From: Ramlibacter sp.
GTDB taxonomy: Bacteria; Pseudomonadota; Gammaproteobacteria; Burkholderiales; Burkholderiaceae_C
NCBI GenBank assembly: GCA_021156245.1
Contig: JAJNBO010000001.1
Coordinates: 1 to 23,791, forward strand
DNA: 23,791 nt
Reading direction: 5' to 3'
Below, in pieces: positions 1 through 7,690 of this stretch (its first letter is position 1; each line of letters opens with the position of its first letter). The translations under genes were made by a program, and so were the position numbers. The notes under the pieces are model-generated. The model worked only from the letters and a program-made list of their open reading frames with translations. It had not been told where the DNA came from and did no database searches.

Positions 1-1
1 G

Positions 2-706
2 GAGGAAGGCGCGCGCTTCCTCGCCAGCGCCAAGCGGCTGCTGGAGGACTACGAGGAAGCGCTGGGTGACATCGCAAGCGGGGTGCGTGAGCCCCGCGGC
101 CTGGTCCGGCTGTCCGCGCCAGTGGCGCTGGGTGAGCTGCGGCTGAACCGGCTGATGCTGCAGGTGTTGGAAAAGCTGCCGCAGCTGCAGGTCGAGATGA
201 TCCTGGAGGACCGGTTCGTGGACCCGGTGGAAGAGCGCATCGACCTGATGGTCCGGATCGGCGGAGTGCTCCCCCCGGACCTGGTGGCGCGCCAGCTGGC
301 CGTCTGGCCACGCTACCTGGTGGCGTCACCCGGGTACGTGAAGGCCAGGGGCCGCCCCAGGCAGCCGCAGGACTTGCAGCGCCACGACTATTTGCGCTAC
401 GCGGGCGGTGACGAGGTCATCGCGTTGAGCGGGCGGGCCGGCAGCGTGACGGTGGAGCTTGCCTCGCGGTATCGCGTGAACAGTGCCATCGCGCTGCTGG
501 AGGCGGTGCAGGTCGGCGCTGGCGTGGCCCTGCAGCCACGGTGGATGGTGGATGCATTGCTGCGTGAAGGCAAGCTGGTTCGCCTGTTGCCGCAGTGGAC
601 GGGCCCGGCGCAGACCGCCCACCTCGTGCACGCGCCCCGCCGCCGCTTGCCGGCGCGTGTCCAGGCGGTCATGGAGGCGCTGCTTGCCGCGGTGCCAACG
701 TTGTGA
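2..706 (+). CDS. LysR-family transcriptional regulator, C-terminal part (5' end outside window)
   Basis: The reading frame is open from the first bases of the window, so the start and the DNA-binding helix-turn-helix lie to the left. What remains (about 234 residues) begins in the linker helix (FLASAKRLLEDYEEAL) and continues with the PxGLVRLSAP strand that opens the LysR effector-binding domain. The RIGGVLPPDLVARQL and YLVASPGYV segments match the LTTR subgroup that usually regulates adjacent oxidoreductase or efflux genes. The stop TGA is only 6 bp from the stop of the convergent DoxX gene, so the two share a terminator region. Its target is not visible here. The family is clear; the effector is unknown. 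Confidence 0.93.
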   Translation, partial: EEGARFLASAKRLLEDYEEALGDIASGVREPRGLVRLSAPVALGELRLNRLMLQVLEKLPQLQVEMILEDRFVDPVEERIDLMVRIGGVLPPDLVARQLAVWPRYLVASPGYVKARGRPRQPQDLQRHDYLRYAGGDEVIALSGRAGSVTVELASRYRVNSAIALLEAVQVGAGVALQPRWMVDALLREGKLVRLLPQWTGPAQTAHLVHAPRRRLPARVQAVMEALLAAVPTL

Positions 707-712
707 GGGCGC

Positions 713-1210
713 TCAGCGTGCGGGCACGGGCCGCGGGCGCAGGATCAGCAACCAGATCCACCCGCAGATGAACACCTGCAACGGGGCGCGAACCAGCAGG
801 TACACGGGGCCCCATGCATGTCCTCCCATGGGTGCGTGCTGCAAGGCGGCATGGATGTTCGCCGGGAAGAACGCGACCAGGACGATGAGAGCCGCCCACG
901 CACCGACCGAGCGCCAGCGCCGCGAGAAGACGGCGAGTGCGATGGCGATCTCGAGCACGCCGGTCGCATAAACCAGTTCGAGTCGGGCGGGCACCCATCC
1001 CGGCAGCATCTGCACCATTCCACCCGCCTGCAGGAAGTGCCCGCTGGCTGTGAAGAGAAACAACAGGCCGAGCCCCATCGCTGCTGCGTGCCGGTCGTCC
1101 CCCAGCACGAGGACGCGACGCAACCTGCGCACCAGGAAGGGCAGGACGAGGATCAAGAGCATCAGGAGCGGCGTGACCATGGCGGGGATCTTGTGTGGAA
1201 GTGCCTTCAC
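713..1210 (-). CDS. DoxX-family integral membrane protein
   Basis: This is a small hydrophobic protein of about 165 residues with four predicted membrane segments (near residues 12-28, 44-62, 80-98 and 135-158). The pattern LFLFTASGHFLQ, then VYATGVLEIAIALAVF, then the PANIHAAL loop, is typical of DoxX/DoxD-like proteins. Members sit in the inner membrane and have been linked to redox or thiol stress, but the biochemical role is unsettled. The start is uncertain: GTG at 1210 and ATG at 1180 are both in frame and neither has a good ribosome binding site. The next upstream gene on this strand ends 124 bp away (1335), so the gene may be the tail of that operon or have its own promoter in 1211-1334, where I see no other gene. 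Confidence 0.82.
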   Translation of the reverse strand: MKALPHKIPAMVTPLLMLLILVLPFLVRRLRRVLVLGDDRHAAAMGLGLLFLFTASGHFLQAGGMVQMLPGWVPARLELVYATGVLEIAIALAVFSRRWRSVGAWAALIVLVAFFPANIHAALQHAPMGGHAWGPVYLLVRAPLQVFICGWIWLLILRPRPVPAR

Positions 1211-1334
1211 TCTGCGGCGGCGACGGCGCGAAAGCGAGCCTCATGCGACGAAACGCCGGATCGGGGCCGCGGGATGCCGATCTGTGGCGTGAAATGGCAG
1301 GGCCGCGGCCAAGGCTGTCGCGCGCCGCTCCGCG

Positions 1335-2363
1335 TCATTCCGGGTGGACGCGCACGACGAGCTTGCCTGCGTTGCGGCCCTGGAGCAGTCCGATGAAGGC
1401 CGCTGGCGCTTGCTCGAGCCCCTCCACGCGGTCCTCGCGCAGCTTCACCAGACCGCGAGCGACCCACTCGCCCATCTCGCGACGGAACGCGTCGAAGCGC
1501 GCGCCATAGTGGTCGAGGATGATGAAGCCCTGCATCCGGATGCGCTTTTGCAGCACCGCCGCCAGCAGAGCCGCGCGCCGGTCGGGACCGTGCGGAATGC
1601 CATCGTTGTAGTGGGCGATGAACCCGCAGACCGGCACCCGCGCCCCGACGTTCAGGAGCGGGAGCACGGCATCGAGCACCTCACCACCAACGCTTTCGAA
1701 ATACACGTCGATGCCCTTCGCGCAGGCGGCTGCAAGCAGCGCGGCGAACTGCGGGTCGCGGTGGTCGATGCAGGCGTCGAACCCGAGTTCATCGACCGCC
1801 ACGCGGCACTTGCCGGCGCCGCCCGCGATGCCGACCACGCGGGCACCTTGGAGCCGCGCGATCTGCCCGACGACGGAACCGACCGCGCCCGTGGCGGCGG
1901 CGACCACCACCGTTTCGCCGGGCCGCGGTTGACCGATGTCGAGCAGCCCCACGTGCGCGGTGAAGCCAGGCATGCCGAGACCTCCAAGCGCCAGCGAAGG
2001 TTGGTCGGCGTCACCGAGCGGCGTCAGGTCGCTGCCATCGGACAAGGCGTAGTCCTGCCAGCCGGCGTTGGCGAGCACGATTTCGCCTTCGGCGAAATCC
2101 GCATGACGCGATGCCACGACGCGGCTGACCGTTCCTCCCACCATCGTGGCGCCGATCGGCACGGGCGGCGCATACCCGGGCCCGACCGGGTCCATCAGGT
2201 TGCGCATGTACGGATCGAGCGAGAGATAGAGCGTGCGCAGGAGCACCTCTCCCTTTCCCGGTACGGGAACACGCTGCGTCTCGAGGCGGAAGTCCTCGGG
2301 CGTGGGCAGGCCGCGGGGGTGGTTGGCAAGGACGATGCGGCGATGGAGGGGCTGGTCGGACAT
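1335..2363 (-). CDS. NADP-dependent medium-chain oxidoreductase, CurA/YncB (PTGR-like) type
   Basis: This 342-residue protein belongs to the zinc-free MDR superfamily that reduces activated C=C bonds of enones with NADPH (curcumin reductase, prostaglandin reductase, YncB). The N-terminal GroES-like domain carries the family signature LSLDPYMRNLM. The Rossmann fold has the nucleotide-binding AAATGAVGSVVGQIARLQGA stretch at about residues 150-170, and YFESVGGEVLD follows. No zinc-binding cysteine cluster is seen. The ATG at 2363 gives the family's usual N-terminus (SDQPLHRRIVLA); the frame is open 29 codons further but that part is unlike the family. It lies 56 bp downstream of the MFS gene on the same strand, so pump and reductase probably form one operon dealing with reactive carbonyl compounds. 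Confidence 0.93.
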   Translation of the reverse strand: MSDQPLHRRIVLANHPRGLPTPEDFRLETQRVPVPGKGEVLLRTLYLSLDPYMRNLMDPVGPGYAPPVPIGATMVGGTVSRVVASRHADFAEGEIVLANAGWQDYALSDGSDLTPLGDADQPSLALGGLGMPGFTAHVGLLDIGQPRPGETVVVAAATGAVGSVVGQIARLQGARVVGIAGGAGKCRVAVDELGFDACIDHRDPQFAALLAAACAKGIDVYFESVGGEVLDAVLPLLNVGARVPVCGFIAHYNDGIPHGPDRRAALLAAVLQKRIRMQGFIILDHYGARFDAFRREMGEWVARGLVKLREDRVEGLEQAPAAFIGLLQGRNAGKLVVRVHPE

Positions 2364-2419
2364 GTTTTCTGGGGCAGGAGAAAGCGTGGGGATGACGGGC
2401 GAGGTGAGAAGGGCTTGGT

Positions 2420-3667
2420 TCACGCGCTTGGCCGGCGGGGGCCGTAGCACAGCGTCAGCGTGCAGCCGAGGGCAAGCGCAGTGGCAGCGAAGAGCGGTCC
2501 CCCGACCGCGCCGATGCGATCGACCAGCAGCCCGCCGCCGATTGCGCCGGCGGCGATGGCGACTTGGAAGGCAGCCACCAGCAGTCCGCCCGCGCCCTCC
2601 GCCTGGTCCGGCGCCATGCGCGTGATCCAGGTCTGGAAGCCCACGGGGAACGCGCCGAACGCAAAGCCCCAGAGGGTGACGGCAACGGCGGTGACGCGAG
2701 GCGAACTCCCCGCCATGAGCAGGCCCGCCGCCAGGATGGCGATCACCGCGCTGCCGGACACGATGGCCCAGCGTTCACTGCGGCCGGCGATCCAGCCGCC
2801 GACGAAATTGCCGAAGAACCCGCCGACACCGTAGGCGAGCAGGATGGCGGAGATCGATTCGACGGAAAGCCGCGTCACGTCCTCCATCAAGGGGCGGATG
2901 TAGGTGAACCCGGCGAAATGGCCGGAGATCACGAGCAGCACGACCAACAGCGCGACGCGTACGTCGCGGCGGGTGAGCAGCGCGCGCAATGCACGAAGGT
3001 CGGAAAAGTGGCGGGCCGGCAAATGCGGCAGCGCGACGAATTGCGCGACGAGCGTGAGCGCGCTGACAGCGGCGGCAGCAAGGAAGGCGCTGCGCCATCC
3101 CCACAGGTCGCCCATCAGGGCGCCGATGGGCGCGGCGCACACCGTGGCGACGGACACGCCCGTGAGGATCACCGCCATCGCGCGAGCGAACAGCTGCTCG
3201 GGCACCAGTCTCATCGCCACCGCGGCGGCCATGGACCAGAAACCGCCCAGGGCGACGCCGAGCATCACGCGGGCGACCAGGAGCGAGACCAGGCCCGTGG
3301 CCGTTGCGGACAACAGGTTGGACAGCAGCAGCAATGCGGACAGTCCCATCAGCACCCACCCGCGGTCCATGCGCCTCGTCAGCAATGGAACGGCAGGCGC
3401 AGCGACTGCTGCCACCAGGGCAGTAGCGGTCACTGCCTGGCCTGCGGCGCCGACCGACACATGCAAATCGGCCGAGATCGCCGTCAGCAGGCTGGCCGGA
3501 AGGAACTCCGCCGTCACCAGCCCGAACACACCCATTCCCAGCGAGCCGACGGCAGCCCAATGCGGCGGCGCCGTGGGCGTTGCATGGGCGGGAGGCGGCG
3601 CCGTGGCCACGTGTTCATCGGCGCAGGCAGTGCAGGAAGTGGACGGCATCGGAGCTCGCAGGTGCAT
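2420..3667 (-). CDS. MFS transporter, DHA1 family (NepI/AraJ-like)
   Basis: This inner-membrane, proton-driven exporter has about 415 residues and twelve predicted membrane segments. The N-terminal signature GLVTAEFLPASLLTAI, the loop-2 region LLTRRMDRGWVLMGLSALLLL, and PIGALMGDLWGWRSAF at helix 5 fit the DHA1 drug/nucleoside/sugar efflux group. The chosen start is ATG 3667; ATG 3649 is equally possible because neither has a clear Shine-Dalgarno. The frame stays open upstream to 3931, but that stretch is antisense to the AraC gene and has no transporter character. Divergent transcription from the AraC gene suggests control by it, with the CurA-like reductase as second gene of the unit. The substrate cannot be told from sequence. 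Confidence 0.92.
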   Translation of the reverse strand: MHLRAPMPSTSCTACADEHVATAPPPAHATPTAPPHWAAVGSLGMGVFGLVTAEFLPASLLTAISADLHVSVGAAGQAVTATALVAAVAAPAVPLLTRRMDRGWVLMGLSALLLLSNLLSATATGLVSLLVARVMLGVALGGFWSMAAAVAMRLVPEQLFARAMAVILTGVSVATVCAAPIGALMGDLWGWRSAFLAAAAVSALTLVAQFVALPHLPARHFSDLRALRALLTRRDVRVALLVVLLVISGHFAGFTYIRPLMEDVTRLSVESISAILLAYGVGGFFGNFVGGWIAGRSERWAIVSGSAVIAILAAGLLMAGSSPRVTAVAVTLWGFAFGAFPVGFQTWITRMAPDQAEGAGGLLVAAFQVAIAAGAIGGGLLVDRIGAVGGPLFAATALALGCTLTLCYGPRRPSA

Positions 3668-3672
3668 CAAGG

Positions 3673-3684
3673 AGCTGCGCAGCT
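3673..3684. promoter_or_regulatory. 12-bp perfect palindrome in the divergent AraC/MFS intergenic region
   Basis: AGCTGCGCAGCT lies in the short (about 58 bp) gap between the divergent MFS and AraC genes. A TAGAAT box, one mismatch from a sigma-70 -10 element, follows at 3691-3696 on the AraC strand. The palindrome could be an operator, but AraC proteins usually bind direct repeats and a 12-bp palindrome can occur by chance, so support is weak. Confidence 0.25.
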
Positions 3685-3725
3685 TAGGACTAGAATTCCG
3701 GCGTTTCCATGCTGAAAGAGCCGAG

Positions 3726-4727
3726 ATGCTTGCCCATTCGTCCAATGATCCAGGCGGATCCGGGGATGTCCGCGCGGGACCGGATGCCCTCACGCACCTG
3801 TTGCTGGGCCTGCGCCTGGACGGGGTGGAGTACGGCCGCTGCCTGCTGCAGGCGCCATGGGCCGTAGCCTTCCCTGGGCAGTCCACGGCGCGCTTCCATT
3901 TCGTTTCGAGCGGAGGCTGCTGGCTGCGCACGCCATCGACGGATTGGTTGCGCCTGGACCCGGGCGACGCAGTGCTCCTGCCGCGCGGCAGCTTTCACGT
4001 GATGGCCAGCGCACCCGAGGTTTCCGCCGTCGACATCAACTCGCTGGCGCGGGAACCGGTCTCCGACAACATCTACCTCGTGCGCGGCGCCGAGGGGTCG
4101 GGCTCGGGCCCGGGGCACGTGATGTTCTGCGGCTCCATGCGCTTCAACCTGGACCCCTTGCACCCGCTGATCGCGATGATGCCGGAGGTGATGCGCGCCG
4201 CCGACCTGGCACGGCGCGACCCCACGGTCCCCGCCCTGCTCGAAGCCATGGAGCGCGAGATCGCGCTGGACCGGATCGGCGCGTGCGGCATCCTGGCGCG
4301 CATGGCGGACGTGCTGGCTGCCAGCATCATCCGGGCCTGGGTGGAATGTGGCTGCAGCGATTCGACGGGCTGGGTGGCTGCGATGCGTTGCCCGAAGATC
4401 GGCAAGGTGCTTGCCGCCATCCATGGCGATCCAGGTCGCGACTGGACGGTTCCCGCCCTGGCGGACCTGATGGGTGCTTCCCGCTCGAGCTTCGCGGAAG
4501 CCTTCACGCGCACGGTGGGAGACACTCCCGCGAAATACGTTGCCAAGCTGAGGATGTTCCAGGCGCGGCGCTGGATCGCGCAGGACGGCATGCGCATCTC
4601 GGTGGCGGCGGACCGGCTGGGCTACGACTCGGAGGCGTCGTTCAGCCGCGCATTCAAGCGCGTCATCGGCCACCCGCCGAGTGCGGCGCGTGCGGTGCAC
4701 GCTCGTACCGCGGGGCCGGGCTTCTGA
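3726..4727 (+). CDS. AraC-family transcriptional regulator with N-terminal cupin (Cupin_6) domain
   Basis: This is a 333-residue cytoplasmic regulator. The N-terminal cupin-type ligand domain shows the family order GLRLDGVEYGRCLLQAPWAV, then FHFVSSGGCWLR, then LDPGDAVLLPRGSFH (about residues 15-100). The C-terminal double helix-turn-helix starts near residue 225: WTVPALADLMGASRSSFAEAF is the first HTH, and ISVAADRLGYDSEASFSRAFKR is the second, with the GYxSEAxFSRAFKR hallmark. ATG 3726 follows a GAAAGAG stretch and gives the usual family length. The frame is open far upstream, but only as antisense to the MFS gene. Divergence from the MFS/reductase operon makes that operon the likely target. 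Regulators of this subgroup commonly control neighbouring pumps and reductases. Confidence 0.93.
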   Translation: MLAHSSNDPGGSGDVRAGPDALTHLLLGLRLDGVEYGRCLLQAPWAVAFPGQSTARFHFVSSGGCWLRTPSTDWLRLDPGDAVLLPRGSFHVMASAPEVSAVDINSLAREPVSDNIYLVRGAEGSGSGPGHVMFCGSMRFNLDPLHPLIAMMPEVMRAADLARRDPTVPALLEAMEREIALDRIGACGILARMADVLAASIIRAWVECGCSDSTGWVAAMRCPKIGKVLAAIHGDPGRDWTVPALADLMGASRSSFAEAFTRTVGDTPAKYVAKLRMFQARRWIAQDGMRISVAADRLGYDSEASFSRAFKRVIGHPPSAARAVHARTAGPGF

Positions 4728-4781
4728 TGGCATGAACGCACCGGCCGGCGCGCGGATGTCGCCAGACCCGGTCTGCTGCGT

Positions 4782-5108
4782 TCAAGGTTCCGACCGCTCC
4801 ACGACAACCTCGCTGAACTGGATCACCGGCACGATGTCGGTGTAGTTGACGATGTCGCCCCGGATCTCGGAGCCGTGCTCCCGCATGACGGCCTGGTAGG
4901 CCTCGGCCGAATCACAGATGAACGCGCACGTCGCCACGAAGGTGGGCGGTGAGCCGGGCGTCGAGCCGGCCAGGCCTTTTTCAACCGTGTAGTAGTTGCA
5001 GGCACTGCCTAGCCTGGCTTTCACCATCGGCATGTGACGGTCGCGGTAGTAGGCGTGGTCGAAGCGCGCGCCCTCCGCATGGGGGTACATCACGCTGACT
5101 TTGATCAT
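4782..5108 (-). CDS. EthD-domain protein (dimeric alpha-beta barrel)
   Basis: This small soluble protein of 108 residues starts MIKVSVMYPHAEGARFDHAYYRDRH-style, with the YxxRHMPMVKARLG motif of EthD proteins. It has the central CAFICDSAEAYQAVM strand and ends in the DIVNYTDIVPVIQFSEV strand. EthD-like proteins are ferredoxin-fold dimers found in ether, polyketide and aromatic degradation loci; most have no assigned reaction. The ATG at 5108 is set by a strong AAGGAG ribosome binding site 7 bp upstream. The gene lies 59 bp downstream of the DUF3626 gene on the same strand and converges on the AraC gene, with a 54-bp gap that holds nothing recognisable. Being downstream of DUF3626 does not by itself show a shared function. 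Confidence 0.92.
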   Translation of the reverse strand: MIKVSVMYPHAEGARFDHAYYRDRHMPMVKARLGSACNYYTVEKGLAGSTPGSPPTFVATCAFICDSAEAYQAVMREHGSEIRGDIVNYTDIVPVIQFSEVVVERSEP

Positions 5109-5167
5109 GTGGTTCTCCTTTGCAGTCAAGAGTTGCCGGCATTGCCGTCGCGGGGACCGGTTCTCTG

Positions 5168-6013
5168 TCATCCAAACCGGGCGACGCAGTGCCAGACCTT
5201 CTTCAACGCTTGCGCGTCGTATCGTCCTGAGTTCGCTGCCTCGCCAAGCAGCGCAGGGGTGAGTACGCCTTCGCGGGCGATGGTCAATCCAAGCGCCACG
5301 ACTTCCGGGCCGCGATAGTCCGGATGCCGAGACAGTTTGTCGGCCGTCAACAGAAAGCCGGGATGCCATTCGATCTCGCAAGGCAGTTCCCGCGCCGATT
5401 CCTCCACGCTCGTGCCGCGATAGCTGGGGTCCAGCACCAGCGCCTCGACATCGGATGCGAGGCGTACAGGTCCATGCACATGTGCCTCGATGGCGTCGTC
5501 GAGGGGGTCGCGATGGTCGCTTTGCGCCAAGGCGATCAGCGACATGTTGGTCATGGTGCCGAAATGGCGTGGTTCGAACACGCTGTCCGGATAACAGAAG
5601 GTCGTTCGAGCCAGAACCCCCCGCTCGAGCCGGAAGAAGGACGAGCCGAAGCGCGGCGCGGCTCCGGTCGGCCGACGCCTGTAGTTCAACGCCCCGTACT
5701 TCGGACGCTCGTGGGCAGGCGCGCTGTCATACGCCCCTCCGAACATCCGGCTCTCCCACAACCACCGATCCCCGCCCGGATGCGCCGTGAGCCCACCGTT
5801 GCTGCTGCCGGTCTCGAACTGCGAGCGGTAGAGGCCTTCCCGGCCGAGCACGCGCAGAAGGGGCTCGCCCCGGTGCAGCCGATCCGGATGAAACTGCAGG
5901 TTGACATCAAGAGAAGGGTCCAGCGGTCCACCGCTGGCGAGGGCGGAGATGTGCTGCAGTGCGCGCGCAGGTGCTGCGCCCGGGCTCGGGATCCGATTCG
6001 TCGTGTCGGCCAT
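5168..6013 (-). CDS. DUF3626 domain-containing protein
   Basis: This soluble protein of 281 residues has no signal peptide or membrane segment. It shows the conserved blocks of DUF3626 in order: VNLQFHPDR (38-45), YRSQFETGSSNGGLTAHPGG (62-81), WESRMFGGAYD (86-96), RPKYGALNYRRRPTGAAPRFGS (103-124), TTFCYPDSVFEP (137-148), IEAHVHGPVRL (175-185) and HPDYRGPE (230-237). The family has no established activity. The spacing of an early Arg, a TFCYPDS strand and a late Glu-containing strand recalls the R-S-E order of ADP-ribosyltransferases, which is only my inference. The start is chosen at ATG 6013, although it lacks a clear ribosome binding site; a GTG at 6133 is in frame. A promoter probably lies in the 190-bp divergent gap to the MFS gene. 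Confidence 0.85.
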   Translation of the reverse strand: MADTTNRIPSPGAAPARALQHISALASGGPLDPSLDVNLQFHPDRLHRGEPLLRVLGREGLYRSQFETGSSNGGLTAHPGGDRWLWESRMFGGAYDSAPAHERPKYGALNYRRRPTGAAPRFGSSFFRLERGVLARTTFCYPDSVFEPRHFGTMTNMSLIALAQSDHRDPLDDAIEAHVHGPVRLASDVEALVLDPSYRGTSVEESARELPCEIEWHPGFLLTADKLSRHPDYRGPEVVALGLTIAREGVLTPALLGEAANSGRYDAQALKKVWHCVARFG

Positions 6014-6062
6014 GCCCGGCCAATGGTAGTCGAGGGAGACGTCTGAAGAGCCATTCGAATTC

Positions 6063-6094
6063 CGAAGACGTCCTCTTCCATTTCGGCGTCTTCG
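6063..6094. repeat. Inverted repeat CGAAGACG-N16-CGTCTTCG
   Basis: Two perfect 8-bp arms (6063-6070 and 6087-6094) are separated by 16 bp, upstream of the DUF3626 gene in the divergent DUF3626/MFS gap. It could be a pair of operator half-sites or an RNA hairpin in the leader of either gene. No regulator gene lies next to it. Confidence 0.35.
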
Positions 6095-6151
6095 CACGCG
6101 ACCGGGAATCCCGGAAAGTCGCCGCTGCTCCACACAGACAAGCGAGGGCCC

Positions 6152-6172
6152 CCATGACTTCCAAAGTCATGG
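6152..6172. promoter_or_regulatory. 21-bp operator-like palindrome upstream of DHA2 MFS gene
   Basis: CCATGACTT-N3-AAGTCATGG is a perfect 9-bp inverted repeat with a 3-bp centre, ending 31 bp before the MFS start codon. A weak -10-like TAGATT follows at 6192. The size and symmetry fit an operator for a dimeric repressor (MarR/TetR type) acting on the pump. There is no U-run on either strand, which argues against a terminator. The regulator is not encoded next door. Confidence 0.5.
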
Positions 6173-6203
6173 CCTCTTTCGTCCCGCCCGTTAGATTGCA
6201 TCG

Positions 6204-7598
6204 ATGACCAATCCCTCCACTTGCCTGACGCCGGCGAGCTGCGCTCCCGCGGCCACGTCACTGGGCCTGCCGCTGCTGGTCATGCTCAGCGGAACGTTCC
6301 TGGTGGTGCTCGACTTCTTCATCGTGAACGTTGCGCTGCCTTCGATGCAGCTGGAACTGCACGCGACCAATGCCGAACTGCAGTGGGTGGTCGCCGGTTA
6401 TGGGTTGGCAACGGCCACCGGCCTCGTCGCGGGCGGCCGGCTCGGCGACATGTTCGGCAGACGCCGGATGTTCATGCTGGGACTCTTCCTCTTCACGCTG
6501 ACGTCACTGGGCTGCGGCTTTGCACCAACCGCGACGGCACTGGTGACGGCGCGGGTGGCGCAAGGCCTTGCCGCCGCCATCCTGCAGCCCCAGGTGCTTG
6601 CGATGCTCTCCAGCGCTTACACCGGTCCGGCCCGTGCCAGGTCATTCGCGGCGTATGGCGTCGTGCTCGGTCTCGCGGCCACGCTCGGCCAACTGGTCGG
6701 AGGAGCGCTCATCGCGGCCGACTGGGGCGGGCTCGGCTGGCGCACCTGCTTCCTGGTGAACGCGCCAATCGGCCTGGCCGCGCTGTTGGCCGCGCCTCGT
6801 GCGCTGGCGCGCATGCCCGGCCAACCCGGATCCCGCAGCCTGGACATCGCAGGCATGCTGCTGATCGCCGCCAGCGCGGTCGGCCTGGTGCTTCCCCTGG
6901 TCGAAGGCCGCGCGGACGGCTGGCCGGCCTGGACGTTCGCCGTTCTCGGTCTCTCGCTCGCCTTGCTTGCCGTGTTCTCCGCACAGCAGAGGCGGCGGGA
7001 AGCGCGAGGTCGCGATCCGCTTGTGCCCGGCGCCCTCATGGGCAACAAGCAGTTCCTCACCGGGCTCGCCACGGCGCTGGTGTTCTATGCCGGCAACGCC
7101 TCGTTCTACTTCGTGATCGCCCTTCACCTGCAACAAGCCCGAGGCCTTTCGCCGCTGGCCTCCGGCCTCGTGTTCAGCGTGCTTGCCGCTGGCTTCTTCG
7201 CAACGTCGATGGCGGCCCCCGCGCTCGCCCGTCGCTTTGGCTGTGCACCGATCGCCGAGGGAGCGATGCTCCTTGCGGCGGCGCACCTGCTGCAGTGCTT
7301 CAATTTCGAGGCAGGCGGGGGGGCCGTGTTCGGGATGGTCCTGCTCGCGGTGCAGGGCGCCGCCGTGGGCGTGGTCATGGCACCGCTCTCATCCGCCGTG
7401 CTGGCGCCCGTGCCAGCGCAGCATGCCGGTGTGGCCTCCGGGCTCTTTGCCACAGTGCAGCAGATTGGCAACGCGCTCGGTGTTGCGCTCGTCGGCGTGG
7501 TCTTCTTCGGGGCGAAGGAGCACGCCATCGGAGCCGCCTCGCTCTATCTCGCAGGCTCTGCCGGGTTGGTCGCGACCCTTCACCGGCGGTCTGCATGA
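6204..7598 (+). CDS. MFS transporter, DHA2 (EmrB/QacA-like) 14-helix type
   Basis: This inner-membrane proton-driven multidrug exporter has 464 residues. Helix 1 carries the DHA2 signature VVLDFFIVNVALPSMQ (about 36-51). It is followed by LQWVVAGYGLATATGLVAGG, the loop-2 motif RLGDMFGRRRMFMLG (about 81-95), and the antiporter motif-C region YGVVLGLAATLGQLVGGALI (about 150-169). The number of hydrophobic segments fits 14 helices. It is slightly shorter than typical EmrB because the C-terminus ends just after the last helix (LYLAGSAGLVATLHRRSA). The AhpD-like gene begins 92 bp downstream on the same strand. The gap contains a possible hairpin (CCCC...GCCT / AGGC-GGGG, 7613-7637) without a U-run. 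The substrate is unknown. Confidence 0.93.
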   Translation: MTNPSTCLTPASCAPAATSLGLPLLVMLSGTFLVVLDFFIVNVALPSMQLELHATNAELQWVVAGYGLATATGLVAGGRLGDMFGRRRMFMLGLFLFTLTSLGCGFAPTATALVTARVAQGLAAAILQPQVLAMLSSAYTGPARARSFAAYGVVLGLAATLGQLVGGALIAADWGGLGWRTCFLVNAPIGLAALLAAPRALARMPGQPGSRSLDIAGMLLIAASAVGLVLPLVEGRADGWPAWTFAVLGLSLALLAVFSAQQRRREARGRDPLVPGALMGNKQFLTGLATALVFYAGNASFYFVIALHLQQARGLSPLASGLVFSVLAAGFFATSMAAPALARRFGCAPIAEGAMLLAAAHLLQCFNFEAGGGAVFGMVLLAVQGAAVGVVMAPLSSAVLAPVPAQHAGVASGLFATVQQIGNALGVALVGVVFFGAKEHAIGAASLYLAGSAGLVATLHRRSA

Positions 7599-7690
7599 GG
7601 GAGTGTGACCGTCCCCGTTGCCTGTCACAAGGCGGGGAAGGCGGCCGTCTAAGAGGTTCTTCTTTCATCTTTCTTCAACAGGAGCTTCCC

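Noticed and set aside
1344..2447. Long plus-strand open frame of 367 codons
   Set aside because: It is exactly antisense to the CurA-like reductase, is rich in Arg/His/Asp low-complexity sequence and matches no family; a GC-bias shadow.
2564..3715. Long plus-strand open frame of 383 codons
   Set aside because: Antisense to the MFS gene, with repetitive Gln/Gly/His/Arg composition typical of a shadow frame.
2904..3725. Possible 270-residue N-terminal extension of the AraC regulator
   Set aside because: This part is antisense to the MFS gene, has no domain character, and the cupin domain begins properly after ATG 3726.
7613..7637. Hairpin between the DHA2 pump and AhpD-like gene as a terminator
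   Set aside because: The stem is interrupted (CCCC-GTT-GCCT / AGGC-GGGG) and no U-run follows, so I do not call a terminator.
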